Assembly (NCBI GenBank): GCA_013036095.1
Contig: JAAXCW010000002.1
Coordinates: 186,001 to 250,000 of the forward strand
From: Vulcanimicrobiota bacterium
GTDB lineage: Bacteria > Vulcanimicrobiota > Vulcanimicrobiia > Vulcanimicrobiales > Vulcanimicrobiaceae
Length of the DNA stretch: 64,000 nt
Direction of reading: 5' to 3'
A program made the translations under genes and the position numbers. The notes below the pieces were generated by a model that was given only the letters and a program-made list of their open reading frames with translations, did no database searches and was not told the origin of the DNA. Positions 34,883 through 43,913 of this stretch are shown in pieces (within the stretch, counting starts at the first letter, position 1; every line of letters begins with the position of its first letter).

Positions 34883-36427
34883 ATGCAAGTTCGTATCGTT
34901 CATGATGCGCCGGGTTCCGTGCGCGCCGCCGCTCTCGTCGTGCCCGTTTTTGCCGGCGCGGCGCTGGAAGGCGCGGCCAAAGAGATCGATACGCAGTTGC
35001 AAGGCGCGATCGCTGAGGTGCTCAAGGGCGAAATCAGCGGAAAATTCGGCGAAGTCAGCCTCGTGCACGCGCACGACAAATCATTCAAGCGCGTGCTGCT
35101 GATCGGCCTGGGCGACGCAAAGCGGTTCGAACCCTACATGCTCGCGCGTTTCGCCGGCACCGCCGTGCGTTATCTGGGCCGCCGCAACGTGCGCGACATC
35201 GCATTGGTCCTTCCGCCCCAAGTGAAAGGAATTGAAACCGACGCTGCTTCGTTACTGATCGAAGGAGCCGTCACCGGAAGTTTCGATGCATCGGTTTACC
35301 AGAAGTCGCCCGATAAGCGCAGCGGTGCGGATACCCTCACGCTGATCGCCGGTGATAACGACGAGCAGGCATTGCAAGCCGGCGTTTCGCGCGGCGAAGT
35401 CCTGGGTGACGCGGTGAACTTCGCGCGCACGCTCGCGATCACGCCCGCTAACGATATGACGCCGACGCATTTGGCCGAAGCCGCGCAGCAAGCTGCCAAA
35501 GACGCGGGCCTGGAAGTTGACATCCTCGACGAGGACCGCTGCCGCAGCGAAGGCATGGGATCATTTCTTTCGGTCGCGCAAGGCAGCTCGCAGCCGCCCA
35601 AGTTCATCGTACTGAAATATAACGGCAACCCCGGCAGCAAAGAATTACTCGCGCTCGTCGGCAAAGGCATTACGTTCGACAGCGGCGGCGTTTCGCTCAA
35701 ACCCCCGGAGCGCATGGAAGAAATGAAATACGACATGTCCGGCGCCGCCGGCGTGATCGCGGCCATGCGTGCCATCGGTACGCTCAAGCCGAAAATCAAC
35801 GTCGTCGGCATTGCGCCGGCAACGGAAAACATGCCGGGCGGACGCGCGACCAAGCCGGGCGACATTTTCACCGCGATGAACGGCAAGACGATCGAAGTCA
35901 TCAACACCGACGCCGAAGGCCGCCTGATTCTGGCCGACGCGCTCTGTTACGCAAATAAACTCGGCGCGACGCGCATCGTCGACGCCGCCACGCTCACCGG
36001 CGCCTGCGTCATCGCGCTCGGCCACACGGCCAGCGCGGCCGTAAGCAACAACGACGGTTTTGTGCAAGAATTCTTGTCCGCCGCCAAACCGACTGGCGAG
36101 CGGTACTGGCAGATGCCGCTCTACGACGAGTACGGCGATCTTATGAAGAGCGACATCGCCGATCTGAAAAATACCGGCGGCCGCCCCGCGGGCACGCTTA
36201 CCGCTTCGGCGTTCTTGAAAGCCTTCGTGGGCGACACGCCGTGGGTGCATCTCGATATCGCCGGCACCGCTTATCTCGACAGCGAATCGGGATGGCAGGC
36301 CAAAGGCCCAACCGGAACGCCGGTCCGCGCTTTTGTCGCCTTTGCCGAACAGATTTCGCGCAACGGCTCTTCCAACGGCGAGAGTTCTAAGAACGTTATG
36401 GCAACCGGCACAAAGGTGTCATCCTGA
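34883..36427 (+). CDS. pepA: Leucyl aminopeptidase (M17)
   Basis: A 514-aa dinuclear metallopeptidase releasing N-terminal residues from peptides. Metal and catalytic motifs are present: LVGKGITFDSGGVSLKP, MKYDMSGAAGV and the family signature NTDAEGRLILADAL. ATG 34883 gives a normal N-terminal domain (MQVRIVHDAPGSV); the open frame runs further upstream but through the divergent purM promoter. The last residues and stop (KVSS then TGA) are supplied by dispersed repeat i, so the original C-terminus has been replaced by a few residues. Confidence 0.95.
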   Translation: MQVRIVHDAPGSVRAAALVVPVFAGAALEGAAKEIDTQLQGAIAEVLKGEISGKFGEVSLVHAHDKSFKRVLLIGLGDAKRFEPYMLARFAGTAVRYLGRRNVRDIALVLPPQVKGIETDAASLLIEGAVTGSFDASVYQKSPDKRSGADTLTLIAGDNDEQALQAGVSRGEVLGDAVNFARTLAITPANDMTPTHLAEAAQQAAKDAGLEVDILDEDRCRSEGMGSFLSVAQGSSQPPKFIVLKYNGNPGSKELLALVGKGITFDSGGVSLKPPERMEEMKYDMSGAAGVIAAMRAIGTLKPKINVVGIAPATENMPGGRATKPGDIFTAMNGKTIEVINTDAEGRLILADALCYANKLGATRIVDAATLTGACVIALGHTASAAVSNNDGFVQEFLSAAKPTGERYWQMPLYDEYGDLMKSDIADLKNTGGRPAGTLTASAFLKAFVGDTPWVHLDIAGTAYLDSESGWQAKGPTGTPVRAFVAFAEQISRNGSSNGESSKNVMATGTKVSS

Positions 36428-36504
36428 GCGAGCGCTTCGCCTGAGCGAAGCGCGCAGTCGAAGGACCCGAGCAGTGCGCCAATGGCGCACATGTCGAGGG
36501 GAGC
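36416..36504. repeat. Dispersed modular repeat, copy i (supplies the pepA stop)
   Basis: GTGTCATCCTGAGC, hairpin GCGCTTCGCCTGAGCGAAGCGC, AGTCGAAGGACCC, second hairpin GTGCGCC/GGCGCAC, ATGTCGAGGGGAGC. Two self-complementary hairpins in one copy. Confidence 0.88.
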
Positions 36505-36508
36505 AACG

Positions 36509-38734
36509 CTAAGGCGAAACCCCCAACACGAGCGCCGCGTTATTGAGCGCGGCCTTATAGTGCGCGGCTTGGCCGAGGAAACCGCTGAACTCCGGTGAGT
36601 CGGCTTGGATCCACTCGTCGGGATAGAGCTCGAAGACTTGGATGTTGTTATCGAGCGCGTACGGCAAGAGATCCGCGATATCGAACGTCGCCGTGTTGTG
36701 GTTACTACTTGCCGTGATCGGCTGCATGTTGAGCGGAACCACTCCAGCGTAGGTGTGATACGCCTGGCACCAATGCAAGTCGATGAGATTCGCTTGTGGA
36801 TTACATGGCGCGGGCGGCGAGACCGGCTTCACGCCCAGGTTTTCAAACGAAAAGCCGACGTGCTGCGCGGCTGCCACCGCGGCAACCGCGTTGGACATAT
36901 CGTAGACGTCGGTGGTCGTCGTTCCCGGCTTATTGGGTCCACCTCCGAGTCCGGGCAGCGACACGATCAGCTGTTTGTCGGTTGACTGCGCGCCCATCGT
37001 ATTGACGATGTTTATTTCGTGCTGCTTCCACACGGGATAGGTCATGCCGGCCGCGGCCCACTGCGCCTGGCATGCACCGCCATCGTTAGCACCCGTGGGC
37101 GGAAGGGCTTCCGCTCCCCCAGCCGTGGCAAAACGCAGATAGCCGATGCTTGGCGCAAGCGCCGAATTGTGGAAGCTGTACTGTTGCGTCACTTTGGCAA
37201 TGAACGTTTCCCAATCATTTTCGAAAATCTGGCTGAAGAATACTGGAATCGTTGGCTGCCCCGCACAGGTAACAGTCGGTGCTCCGTCGCCGCCCGCACT
37301 TACCGGAGCGGTCACCCAAGACGGCGTAACGTTATTGACCGGCCCTTCCGTTGAATCCGCAAAAAGCAAGTTCACCGTCAAGCCCTTGTCGGTGTACGGC
37401 TTGGCCTCATCGGCAACGAACTGCCAGTTGAAATTCCCTTTCGTCGGTTCCAAGTCGGCCCAAAAGATCACCAAACTCGCTCCGCACAACGTGTGATCGA
37501 TTCCGATCACGTCGTTTGCCAGCGGCGTCAGGTACTTCGGAAACCCGTTCGGATTCCACACGTACATCCCGTGCGGCGCGCCCGGCATCGCAACGAGCGG
37601 ATCGTTGCCTTTGCAGGACGGCGCAGAGGCGGTCGAAATCGGCGGCGGCGGCGCGCCGGCCAGAGAACCATCGACCTGAACATTGACGGTCTGCTCGGGC
37701 GAACGGCCATCGGTCACGACGATGCGCGAGCAGCCCAGCGTGGCGGTCGGCAGCAGTCCGTCGAATGCGACGGTTGCCGTGGGGCCAGGGACGGCGTTCA
37801 TCGGCGCGCCGGTCGGCGTGGTCACCATCTTCAGCGGGCCGTTGAACGAATTTGCGCACGTATGTATGAGCGCAGGTTTGTCGGCGATCGCAAAACTCGT
37901 TGCGCCGGCTTCCTGCATCATAATCGTTTGAATCGTCTGACAGTGTTTGGGGAGACTCGTTCCCGCGCACGCGAATTGGAGTTTGCCCGATTGAGTGACG
38001 GTGAACTTGCTGAGCGCGCCAATTTCAACCGTAATTGGAACGGTGACGCTGTTGTTTGCGCTGTCGGTGATGATCGCGTTGCATGAAAACGACAAGTTGC
38101 CTTGCCCGAACGCCGCGACGACAAACGTTCCGCTTCCCCCCGCGATCTGCTTGGGACTAACCTGCAGGCCACTTCCGTTTGCCGGACAGCCGCCCACCGC
38201 TGCCGTCATCGTTCCGCTAAAGCCGGTGGCCGCCAACGAAATAGGCTGCGTCAGTTTTGTAATCTTGCTTGCGCTTGGGTTTACGCCCGGCGAAACCGCC
38301 ATCGTGATCGCTTCGGGTTTGTCGCCAACCGATTGCACGAGCATTACCTGGTAGGTCACGTCGACGGTCGCCGAATCTCCGCCGGATGAACGCACGGTGA
38401 TCGTGCATGTCGCAGGCGGCGTTCCCGCCGCGTATACAGCGAACATGAGCGGGGCACCGGCCACGTCGACCTGTGCCTGGCCATCGCCGGCGACGAAGAT
38501 CCCGCCCGAGGAGTTCTGGCAGCTCGGGTCGGCGCTCGGCGTATAGGAAAGCCCGGGAACGTCGTTTTGCGCCGTAAACGTCGAGGCGGGCGTATCGTTG
38601 GTGAGATCCACCGGCGAAGGCGAGAGCTCGAAGGCCTGCGCCGGACTGCCCGGGTTAAGAACGCGCGGCAAATTCGAAGAACAACCCGCTAGTACAATGG
38701 TAGAAAGCAGCATCCCTAACGCCGCAAAACGCAT
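36509..38734 (-). CDS. Large lipoprotein with Ig-like repeats and a glycoside-hydrolase-like barrel
   Basis: A 741-aa surface lipoprotein (lipobox VLAGCSS, residues about 14-20). Residues about 30-390 are beta-rich repeats with paired Cys (CTITVRSSGGDSATVDV and similar), like Ig-type or cadherin-like modules. Residues about 395-741 resemble a (beta/alpha)8 glycoside hydrolase of the GH42/GH14-like type: GMYVWNPNGFPKYL, LVIFWADLEPTKGNFNWQF, then YLRFATAGGAEA, and VFELYPDEWIQ near the end. A catalytic Glu pair is possible (the WADLEP region and ELYPDEW) but not certain. GGAGGG lies before the ATG. Confidence 0.7.
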   Translation of the reverse strand: MRFAALGMLLSTIVLAGCSSNLPRVLNPGSPAQAFELSPSPVDLTNDTPASTFTAQNDVPGLSYTPSADPSCQNSSGGIFVAGDGQAQVDVAGAPLMFAVYAAGTPPATCTITVRSSGGDSATVDVTYQVMLVQSVGDKPEAITMAVSPGVNPSASKITKLTQPISLAATGFSGTMTAAVGGCPANGSGLQVSPKQIAGGSGTFVVAAFGQGNLSFSCNAIITDSANNSVTVPITVEIGALSKFTVTQSGKLQFACAGTSLPKHCQTIQTIMMQEAGATSFAIADKPALIHTCANSFNGPLKMVTTPTGAPMNAVPGPTATVAFDGLLPTATLGCSRIVVTDGRSPEQTVNVQVDGSLAGAPPPPISTASAPSCKGNDPLVAMPGAPHGMYVWNPNGFPKYLTPLANDVIGIDHTLCGASLVIFWADLEPTKGNFNWQFVADEAKPYTDKGLTVNLLFADSTEGPVNNVTPSWVTAPVSAGGDGAPTVTCAGQPTIPVFFSQIFENDWETFIAKVTQQYSFHNSALAPSIGYLRFATAGGAEALPPTGANDGGACQAQWAAAGMTYPVWKQHEINIVNTMGAQSTDKQLIVSLPGLGGGPNKPGTTTTDVYDMSNAVAAVAAAQHVGFSFENLGVKPVSPPAPCNPQANLIDLHWCQAYHTYAGVVPLNMQPITASSNHNTATFDIADLLPYALDNNIQVFELYPDEWIQADSPEFSGFLGQAAHYKAALNNAALVLGVSP

Positions 38735-38812
38735 CTGTTCTCTCCCTCCGCCGGTTCGGCTCTCAAAGTTAAGTATCGCACACTTGCGTTAAGGGCGTAA
38801 CGGCCTGCTTGC

Positions 38813-38831
38813 TAGAATCGTTCTTTTTACT
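38813..38831 (+). promoter_or_regulatory. -10-like element before the serpin gene
   Basis: TAGAAT at 38813-38818, 13 bases before the ATG; no Shine-Dalgarno is visible and no convincing -35 box at normal spacing. Suggests a very short leader. Confidence 0.4.
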
Positions 38832-39992
38832 ATGAAGAGATGGTTAATATTGGCATTGGCGGTCGGCACGATGAGCGGTGCGGCGCCGGCGCCCAAGCCC
38901 GCCAATTACGACGCTTTCGGATTCGCCCTTCTGCAAAAACTCGCGCCGCAGGCCAAAAATCAAAACATTTTTATCTCACCGCTCAGCATCGGCATGGCGC
39001 TTTCCATGGCCGCCGACGGCGCGGCCGGATCGACGCGCGCGGCCATCGCCCACGCACTTGGCCTCTCGGGCGGTTCCTTCGCGCCCGCGAACGCATCGCT
39101 CATGAGCGCGCTCGCGGGAAATCACGACGCGCACGTGGGCGTTGCCAACGCGCTGTGGTTCCGGCAAGACATTCCGCCCAAAGCCGCTTATGTGAATCTT
39201 TTAAAGAAAAACTACGGCGCGCAAGCGCAAGCGCTGCAATTCGGCAACCCCGCGGCCGCCGCCGCGATCAATAGTTGGACGAAAGCGCATACATTGGGAC
39301 TGATCGATAAACTCATCACTCAAACGCAGAAATCCGACTTCGCCTACCTTACCAACGCGCTCGCCTTCCAAGCCGATTGGTCACAGCCGTTCAAAAAGAG
39401 CGACACCCGCCCGCGACCGTTCACCAACGCGAACGGCTCCAAACCGATCGTCCCGACGATGTCGCAAACCGGCATGTTCAAAGAGCTCGACGGCACGTAT
39501 TTCAGCGCTCTGCGCATGCCCTATGGTAAGGGCGGCTACGCGGCCTACATCATTCTGCCCAACAAAGACGTGACGACTTCCATGGCCGTGAGCTACCTCA
39601 GCGCCAAGAATTTTGACCGCATCGCCTCCACAATGACCGCGCAGCGACTGCAAGTGATGCTTCCGAAATTTACGGCGACCTACGATGCGTCGCTGGTGAA
39701 TGTATTGAAATCGCTCGGCATGGGCATCGCGTTTACCGGAGCGGCCGATTTTTCTCCGATGCACACGCCGCCGCCCGGATTAGACATCTCCGACATCCGC
39801 CACCAAACCTACGTCCGGGTGGATGAAAAAGGCACTACTGCGGCTGCCGCAACGGCGGTCACCATCGGCATCACCGCGATCCAAATGCCGCCGAAGCAAT
39901 TCATCGTCGATCGCCCATTCGTCTTTGCGCTGCGCGACGAACAAACGGGCACGCTGCTGTTTCTCGGAGTGATTAACTCGATTTCACCGTGA
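38832..39992 (+). CDS. Serpin family protease inhibitor, secreted
   Basis: A 386-aa serpin with a signal peptide (about residues 1-18). Seen: NIFISPLSIGMALSMAADGA, then NALAFQADWSQPFKKSDTRP, and the hinge of the reactive centre loop VDEKGTTAAAATAVT, whose small residues (Ala at P12-P9) are the pattern of inhibitory serpins. Counting from the hinge puts P1 near the Thr/Ala of GITAIQM, which points to proteases of elastase- or subtilisin-like preference. The C-terminal FIVDRPFVFALRD is typical. Prokaryotic serpins are uncommon; exported ones may protect against own or competitor proteases. Confidence 0.93.
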   Translation: MKRWLILALAVGTMSGAAPAPKPANYDAFGFALLQKLAPQAKNQNIFISPLSIGMALSMAADGAAGSTRAAIAHALGLSGGSFAPANASLMSALAGNHDAHVGVANALWFRQDIPPKAAYVNLLKKNYGAQAQALQFGNPAAAAAINSWTKAHTLGLIDKLITQTQKSDFAYLTNALAFQADWSQPFKKSDTRPRPFTNANGSKPIVPTMSQTGMFKELDGTYFSALRMPYGKGGYAAYIILPNKDVTTSMAVSYLSAKNFDRIASTMTAQRLQVMLPKFTATYDASLVNVLKSLGMGIAFTGAADFSPMHTPPPGLDISDIRHQTYVRVDEKGTTAAAATAVTIGITAIQMPPKQFIVDRPFVFALRDEQTGTLLFLGVINSISP

Positions 39993-39999
39993 CACTTTG

Positions 40000-40062
40000 T
40001 GTCATCCTGAGCTTGTCGAAGGACCCCGAGCAGCGCACGCTAGTGCGCCGGTCGAGGGGAGG
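40000..40062. repeat. Dispersed modular repeat, copy j (supplies a C-terminus)
   Basis: GTGTCATCCTGAGC, TTGTCGAAGGACCCCGAGCA, hairpin GCGCACGCTAGTGCGC, GGTCGAGGGGAGG. The TAG in the hairpin is the stop of the leftward SIMPL-like gene. Confidence 0.85.
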
Positions 40063-42184
40063 CGCCCGGCACTACGAGGACCTGCTGCTGCAGCGAATAC
40101 TCCAAGTTGCCGTAGCCTTCATACGAACCGCCGACGTTGCCGAAACTGTCAACGCCCGGGAAGCTGCAGATAGAATTATTATCCGACCCGGAAGAATCTG
40201 GGCCGGCCTCCGCATAGTAGACGGGTAACTGATCGATCAGCGCATATATCGGCTGCTTGCGGATTAGCGATAGACCGTTCATCACCGATTCTTTGAGCGC
40301 CTGAAGCGATCGCCTCTCGCAATCGCCGGCGTGAAATGCCACTTTTTGTACCGCAAGGCCGGCGGATTTTAGGCGCCTTACGGCGCTAAGAACTTTCTGC
40401 GGCGCCGGCTCGCGCAGTTCGAAGAGCTCGTTGCTTTCCCGATCCGTTTGCACGGCCGCATTTACGGTGAGCGATCGCAGCAATGGGCTTTGCCTTTGCA
40501 GATTCGCAACGGTAATAAAAGCCCGCGTTGGGTTAAGCGCCACGCTTGCGTAGCCCAGGTTACCGAAACGCGGAGCCTCAAATGCCTGGTTCACATTGGT
40601 CGTGTCTAGACTCGCAAAGTGTGGCTCGACGAAGCCCGCCACAGTCGGAACGCCGCCTTTCAGGTGCCAGGCGATAACCACTGAGCTTTCAAAGACAGCA
40701 TAGGGACCATACAAATTCAACGGCCCAGGTAAAGCCGCGCGTGCGTCCAGCTCGTCCGTCGTGCTTCGCGCTCCATAACCGCAGAACGCATCGGTATCTT
40801 GGCCGGCATCATTGAGACCGATAATATCCCCGAGTCCTAAATTCGCTGTCGAGGCCAGCACGCGCGCTCGTTTGAGACCGCTGAGAAAAGCCTCGCGTGC
40901 GACCGCGAACTTCAACGCGTCGCAATCTTGAACGAACGCGGTAAATCCGTAACCGGTCGGATAATCTTTCACATCAGATTCGACCGCCTTTACGCGAAGT
41001 TGAACGCGCGATACAAGCGCCTGCTCCACGGGTCTAATGCGCACCGAAACATACGTGCGGTGCCGCCGGATGTCGGCCGGCGCCACACCCGCACTTCGCA
41101 CAGCGTTCACGATGTTATTCATTAAGTCCGGGGGCGGCGTTCGCGCAGGAATATCCGGTACCGAGAAACTGAGCAATAACGCGTCGGGGCGCACAAGCGC
41201 GCGAAAGGTTCCCTGAGCGCTGACAAACGGCTCGTCAGGCGGGACCTGAATAGCGTAGGGAACTATTCCCTGCGTAAAGTTCAGCTTGCCGGCAGTCTGC
41301 AGAACCAAAGCGTGGCTCGGATTGGATGGTATGCCGGCGCCGGGGCCAGCCGTAAACGCTGCTTGACCGGAGACGCTCAGAAGATACGGCGGCGCTGGCG
41401 ACAGAAAATCCCCGGCTTTGGGTGAGAGCGCCGGCATGGGATCGTCGCCGCAAACGACTTGATAGCGTTCGGGTGAGTACACATCGCTGAACGCGATGCC
41501 CAGCGAACGGCGAGACTGCACCTCAAGACCAGAGGCGCGGGAAAGAATTTGCGCGCTGTCTTGAGCCTGCGCAACCGCCAAGTCTCGAACGTTCTGCTGG
41601 GCATCGCAGGCGTCACGCGACTCAATAACGCCGGCCGCGCCAAAATGCGTCCATTGCGCTCTAGCTTTCGCTACGATCTGAAGCACTTCGTCAAAGCGCG
41701 CGTCTGTCGCCGGCTGCACCGCCACAAGAATCTGACCCACGACGGCTGCTACTCCCTGCGATTCCGGCGCGCAGTATCCGGCGGGCAGGTCGCTTAGCAT
41801 TGTTGTGATGTCTTGACTCTTTATGCCGAAACTCTCAAGGATTTGCCGCGCAGCCGTAAGATCGTCTGCCGTGACCGGCGCTATGGGTGATGGCACCAAC
41901 CAGGCCGGACAATCCTCAACCCATGGGCCGATGAATTGCGCGCCTCGCACGGGATGAAACGGCGCGGGCGTGCCCAGTAGCACTAATCTCACGTATACGC
42001 GCTGCGCTGAAAACGATTTATCGATGCTCGCATTAACCGCAATCACTCGGTCGCCACGATGAATCAACAGCGGCGCGAGCGGTTTTAAAACCTCGTAAGT
42101 GTTAGCATCCAGCGCCCCTGCGGTTACAAGAAGCAGGATAGTGAAAACGAATACGCTTCGAAATCTGCTAGGCATCGTCATCAA
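40040..42184 (-). CDS. Exported SIMPL (DUF541)-like protein
   Basis: A 714-aa exported protein with a signal peptide (SVFVFTILLLVTAGALDA). The middle (about residues 325-470) has SIMPL features: VRPDALLLSFSVPDIPA, then APADIRRHRTYVSVRIRPVE and SGLKRARVLASTANLGLGDI. Similar patterns occur before it (about 105-235) and near the C-terminus (about 560-680), so there may be three SIMPL-like units. Family function is poorly known; many are envelope proteins. The last residues (PRPAH) come from a dispersed repeat. Confidence 0.65.
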   Translation of the reverse strand: MMTMPSRFRSVFVFTILLLVTAGALDANTYEVLKPLAPLLIHRGDRVIAVNASIDKSFSAQRVYVRLVLLGTPAPFHPVRGAQFIGPWVEDCPAWLVPSPIAPVTADDLTAARQILESFGIKSQDITTMLSDLPAGYCAPESQGVAAVVGQILVAVQPATDARFDEVLQIVAKARAQWTHFGAAGVIESRDACDAQQNVRDLAVAQAQDSAQILSRASGLEVQSRRSLGIAFSDVYSPERYQVVCGDDPMPALSPKAGDFLSPAPPYLLSVSGQAAFTAGPGAGIPSNPSHALVLQTAGKLNFTQGIVPYAIQVPPDEPFVSAQGTFRALVRPDALLLSFSVPDIPARTPPPDLMNNIVNAVRSAGVAPADIRRHRTYVSVRIRPVEQALVSRVQLRVKAVESDVKDYPTGYGFTAFVQDCDALKFAVAREAFLSGLKRARVLASTANLGLGDIIGLNDAGQDTDAFCGYGARSTTDELDARAALPGPLNLYGPYAVFESSVVIAWHLKGGVPTVAGFVEPHFASLDTTNVNQAFEAPRFGNLGYASVALNPTRAFITVANLQRQSPLLRSLTVNAAVQTDRESNELFELREPAPQKVLSAVRRLKSAGLAVQKVAFHAGDCERRSLQALKESVMNGLSLIRKQPIYALIDQLPVYYAEAGPDSSGSDNNSICSFPGVDSFGNVGGSYEGYGNLEYSLQQQVLVVPGASPRPAH

Positions 42185-42248
42185 TCTTATAGCGCTTTTC
42201 GTGAAGCCTTGTGACGGACGGGCGGCCGCGACGCGCTGGGCGGCGCGA

Positions 42249-42785
42249 TCAGGACATCAGTAAATCAATATCACTAAATAGCTCTGCAATATCAAATGAA
42301 AGCCACGGTGCAGCTTCCTGAGCGAAACGATCGCTTTCAAGGAATGTGTGAACGCCGCCGGCTGAATGAGCGAACACAAGACGCTTGACAGGATCGACGT
42401 CTAGCACCAACACCGACCCGGTGCGTAAATAGCGTTCGATCTTCTCAGCGGCGAACGCGGGGCGGTACGACGGCGAGCGAACCTCCACCGCGACATCCGG
42501 TGCGAACGGCGGCTGCTCGCGATCCGCCTCGGGAAGGGAGCGCAGTCGTTCCAACATTACGGCCGCAACGTCCGGCACGAACGTCGTCTGGGTTCCATCG
42601 GCAACTCCGAGCCGGAAATCCCACTCGGTCCCCGCGATCCCAATCCCCGCACAGCATCGCCGCAAAATAGTGAGCGCCGCGCCCTGCACTATTGAATGTC
42701 GCGCTTTTGGGCTCACGGCTTTCGGGTACGCCCTGCCGTCGAGGTATTCGACGTACGGCTTGTCTTGGAGCAGCAGTTCTTCCAT
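42249..42785 (-). CDS. Uma2 family endonuclease-like protein
   Basis: A 178-aa DUF820 protein with a PD-(D/E)xK fold: EYLDGRAYPKAVSPKARHS, then FVPDVAAVML, PDVAVEVRSPSYRPAFAAEK and YLRTGSVLVLDVDP. The conserved Asp, Glu and Lys are present. Members often occur in many copies near mobile or defence genes and in cyanobacteria, Chloroflexi and Eremiobacterota-type genomes; their target is unclear. It stands alone, preceded by a small lipoprotein frame. Confidence 0.88.
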   Translation of the reverse strand: MEELLLQDKPYVEYLDGRAYPKAVSPKARHSIVQGAALTILRRCCAGIGIAGTEWDFRLGVADGTQTTFVPDVAAVMLERLRSLPEADREQPPFAPDVAVEVRSPSYRPAFAAEKIERYLRTGSVLVLDVDPVKRLVFAHSAGGVHTFLESDRFAQEAAPWLSFDIAELFSDIDLLMS

Positions 42786-43047
42786 CCCATACTAGTGTAT
42801 CACGCAGTGACCAGCCAATAGCAACCACGTCCGGCGTCGCCGTCGAAACTGGAGCGCGTTTTTTGGGCGACGCCGTCTGCACGATGCGCGGTGCCGAACG
42901 TTCCGCGCGCCCATTGATAATGATGATCGGATTCGCTTCCTGCGGCGGTTGCGGCGGAAGCGGCGCCGGCGGCACCATGTGCGCGCAGCTTGCCACGACG
43001 AAGGCGAGAATCGAGGCGAGCGCGCGAGTCATAGTAGAGAAATGCAT
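42445..43047 (-). CDS. Possible small lipoprotein, end uncertain
   Basis: A frame with a good start (GGAGGGG five bases before ATG 43047) encodes an exported lipoprotein-like N-terminus: ALASILAFVVASCAHMVPPA, then a Pro-rich segment, PIIIINGRAERSAP and a basic stretch. No stop occurs before the Uma2 gene; the frame runs on for 340 bases inside it, where the translation looks like a shadow. Either the gene is frameshifted or truncated after about residue 80, or the two overlap. Only the first about 80 codons are believable. Confidence 0.35.
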   Translation of the reverse strand: MHFSTMTRALASILAFVVASCAHMVPPAPLPPQPPQEANPIIIINGRAERSAPRIVQTASPKKRAPVSTATPDVVAIGWSLRDTLVWDGRTAAPRQAVRRIPRRQGVPESREPKSATFNSAGRGAHYFAAMLCGDWDRGDRVGFPARSCRWNPDDVRAGRCGRNVGTTALPSRGGSRAAAVRTGCRGGGSLAVVPPRVRR

Positions 43048-43061
43048 GAGTCCCCTCCGGC

Positions 43062-43913
43062 GTGACAGAAGGTTCACCCGCTGTGGCTACGCACACGATA
43101 CACAAGAACGTCCTGGAAAACGCGCGTCCGTACGAGCCTGAAAAGGGAACGGTCCGCCGCGTCACCGCCGGCGCGATAAAGCGGCGCAAAGGCCGCACGA
43201 TCTTTCCGATCGTGACTGCTTATGACGCGCCGTTCGGGCAGTTTGCGGAAAAAGCCGGCATCGATGTGATCCTCGTCGGCGACAGCGTCGGCAACGTCGT
43301 GCTCGGCTACGACGAAACGACGCCCGTAACGATCGAAGACATGGTCCACCACGCGAGCGCCGTGGTGCGCGGCACGTCGCGCGCGCACATCATGGTGGAC
43401 ATGCCGTTCGGTTCGTACCAAGTCAGCGACGAAGATGCCACGCGCAACGCGATCCGTTTGGTGAAAGACGGCGGCGCGTGTTCGGTAAAGATGGAAGGCG
43501 GCACGTTCGTCGCCGACCGCATCCGCGCAATTTACAGCGCCGGCATTCCCGTCGTCGGACACATCGGCGTCATGCCGCAAACCGCAAGCTTAGGGCCCGG
43601 CTACAAGATGCGTAAGAATCGCGAACGGTTAGTCGCCGACGCGAAAGCGATCGAAGCTGCCGGCGCGTACGCGATCGTGCTGGAAGTGATCGATCACGAA
43701 GTCGCGCGCGAGCTCACCGAGATGCTAACCATCCCTACGATCGGCATCGGCTCCGGCCCGCACTGCGATTCGCAAGTGTTGGTACTGCACGATGTGCTCG
43801 GCATGTATCCGGATTCACCGAGTTTCGCAAAACGCTATACGTCCATCGGAACCGACGCGACTGCGGCGCTGCAATCGTTCGCCGAGGACGTAAAAGAAAA
43901 GCGCTTCCCCTAA
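43062..43913 (+). CDS. panB: 3-methyl-2-oxobutanoate hydroxymethyltransferase
   Basis: A 283-aa PanB, first enzyme of pantothenate synthesis (ketovaline to ketopantoate, using methylene-THF). Seen: TAYDAPFGQFAEKAGID, LVGDSVGNVVLGYDETTP, MVDMPFGSYQVS, VKMEGG and HIGVMPQTASLG. The N-terminus is about 20 residues longer than usual and includes an in-frame later start choice (codon 8, GTG). Its end overlaps the convergent purF gene by 4 bases. panC/panD are not in the window. Confidence 0.95.
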   Translation: MTEGSPAVATHTIHKNVLENARPYEPEKGTVRRVTAGAIKRRKGRTIFPIVTAYDAPFGQFAEKAGIDVILVGDSVGNVVLGYDETTPVTIEDMVHHASAVVRGTSRAHIMVDMPFGSYQVSDEDATRNAIRLVKDGGACSVKMEGGTFVADRIRAIYSAGIPVVGHIGVMPQTASLGPGYKMRKNRERLVADAKAIEAAGAYAIVLEVIDHEVARELTEMLTIPTIGIGSGPHCDSQVLVLHDVLGMYPDSPSFAKRYTSIGTDATAALQSFAEDVKEKRFP

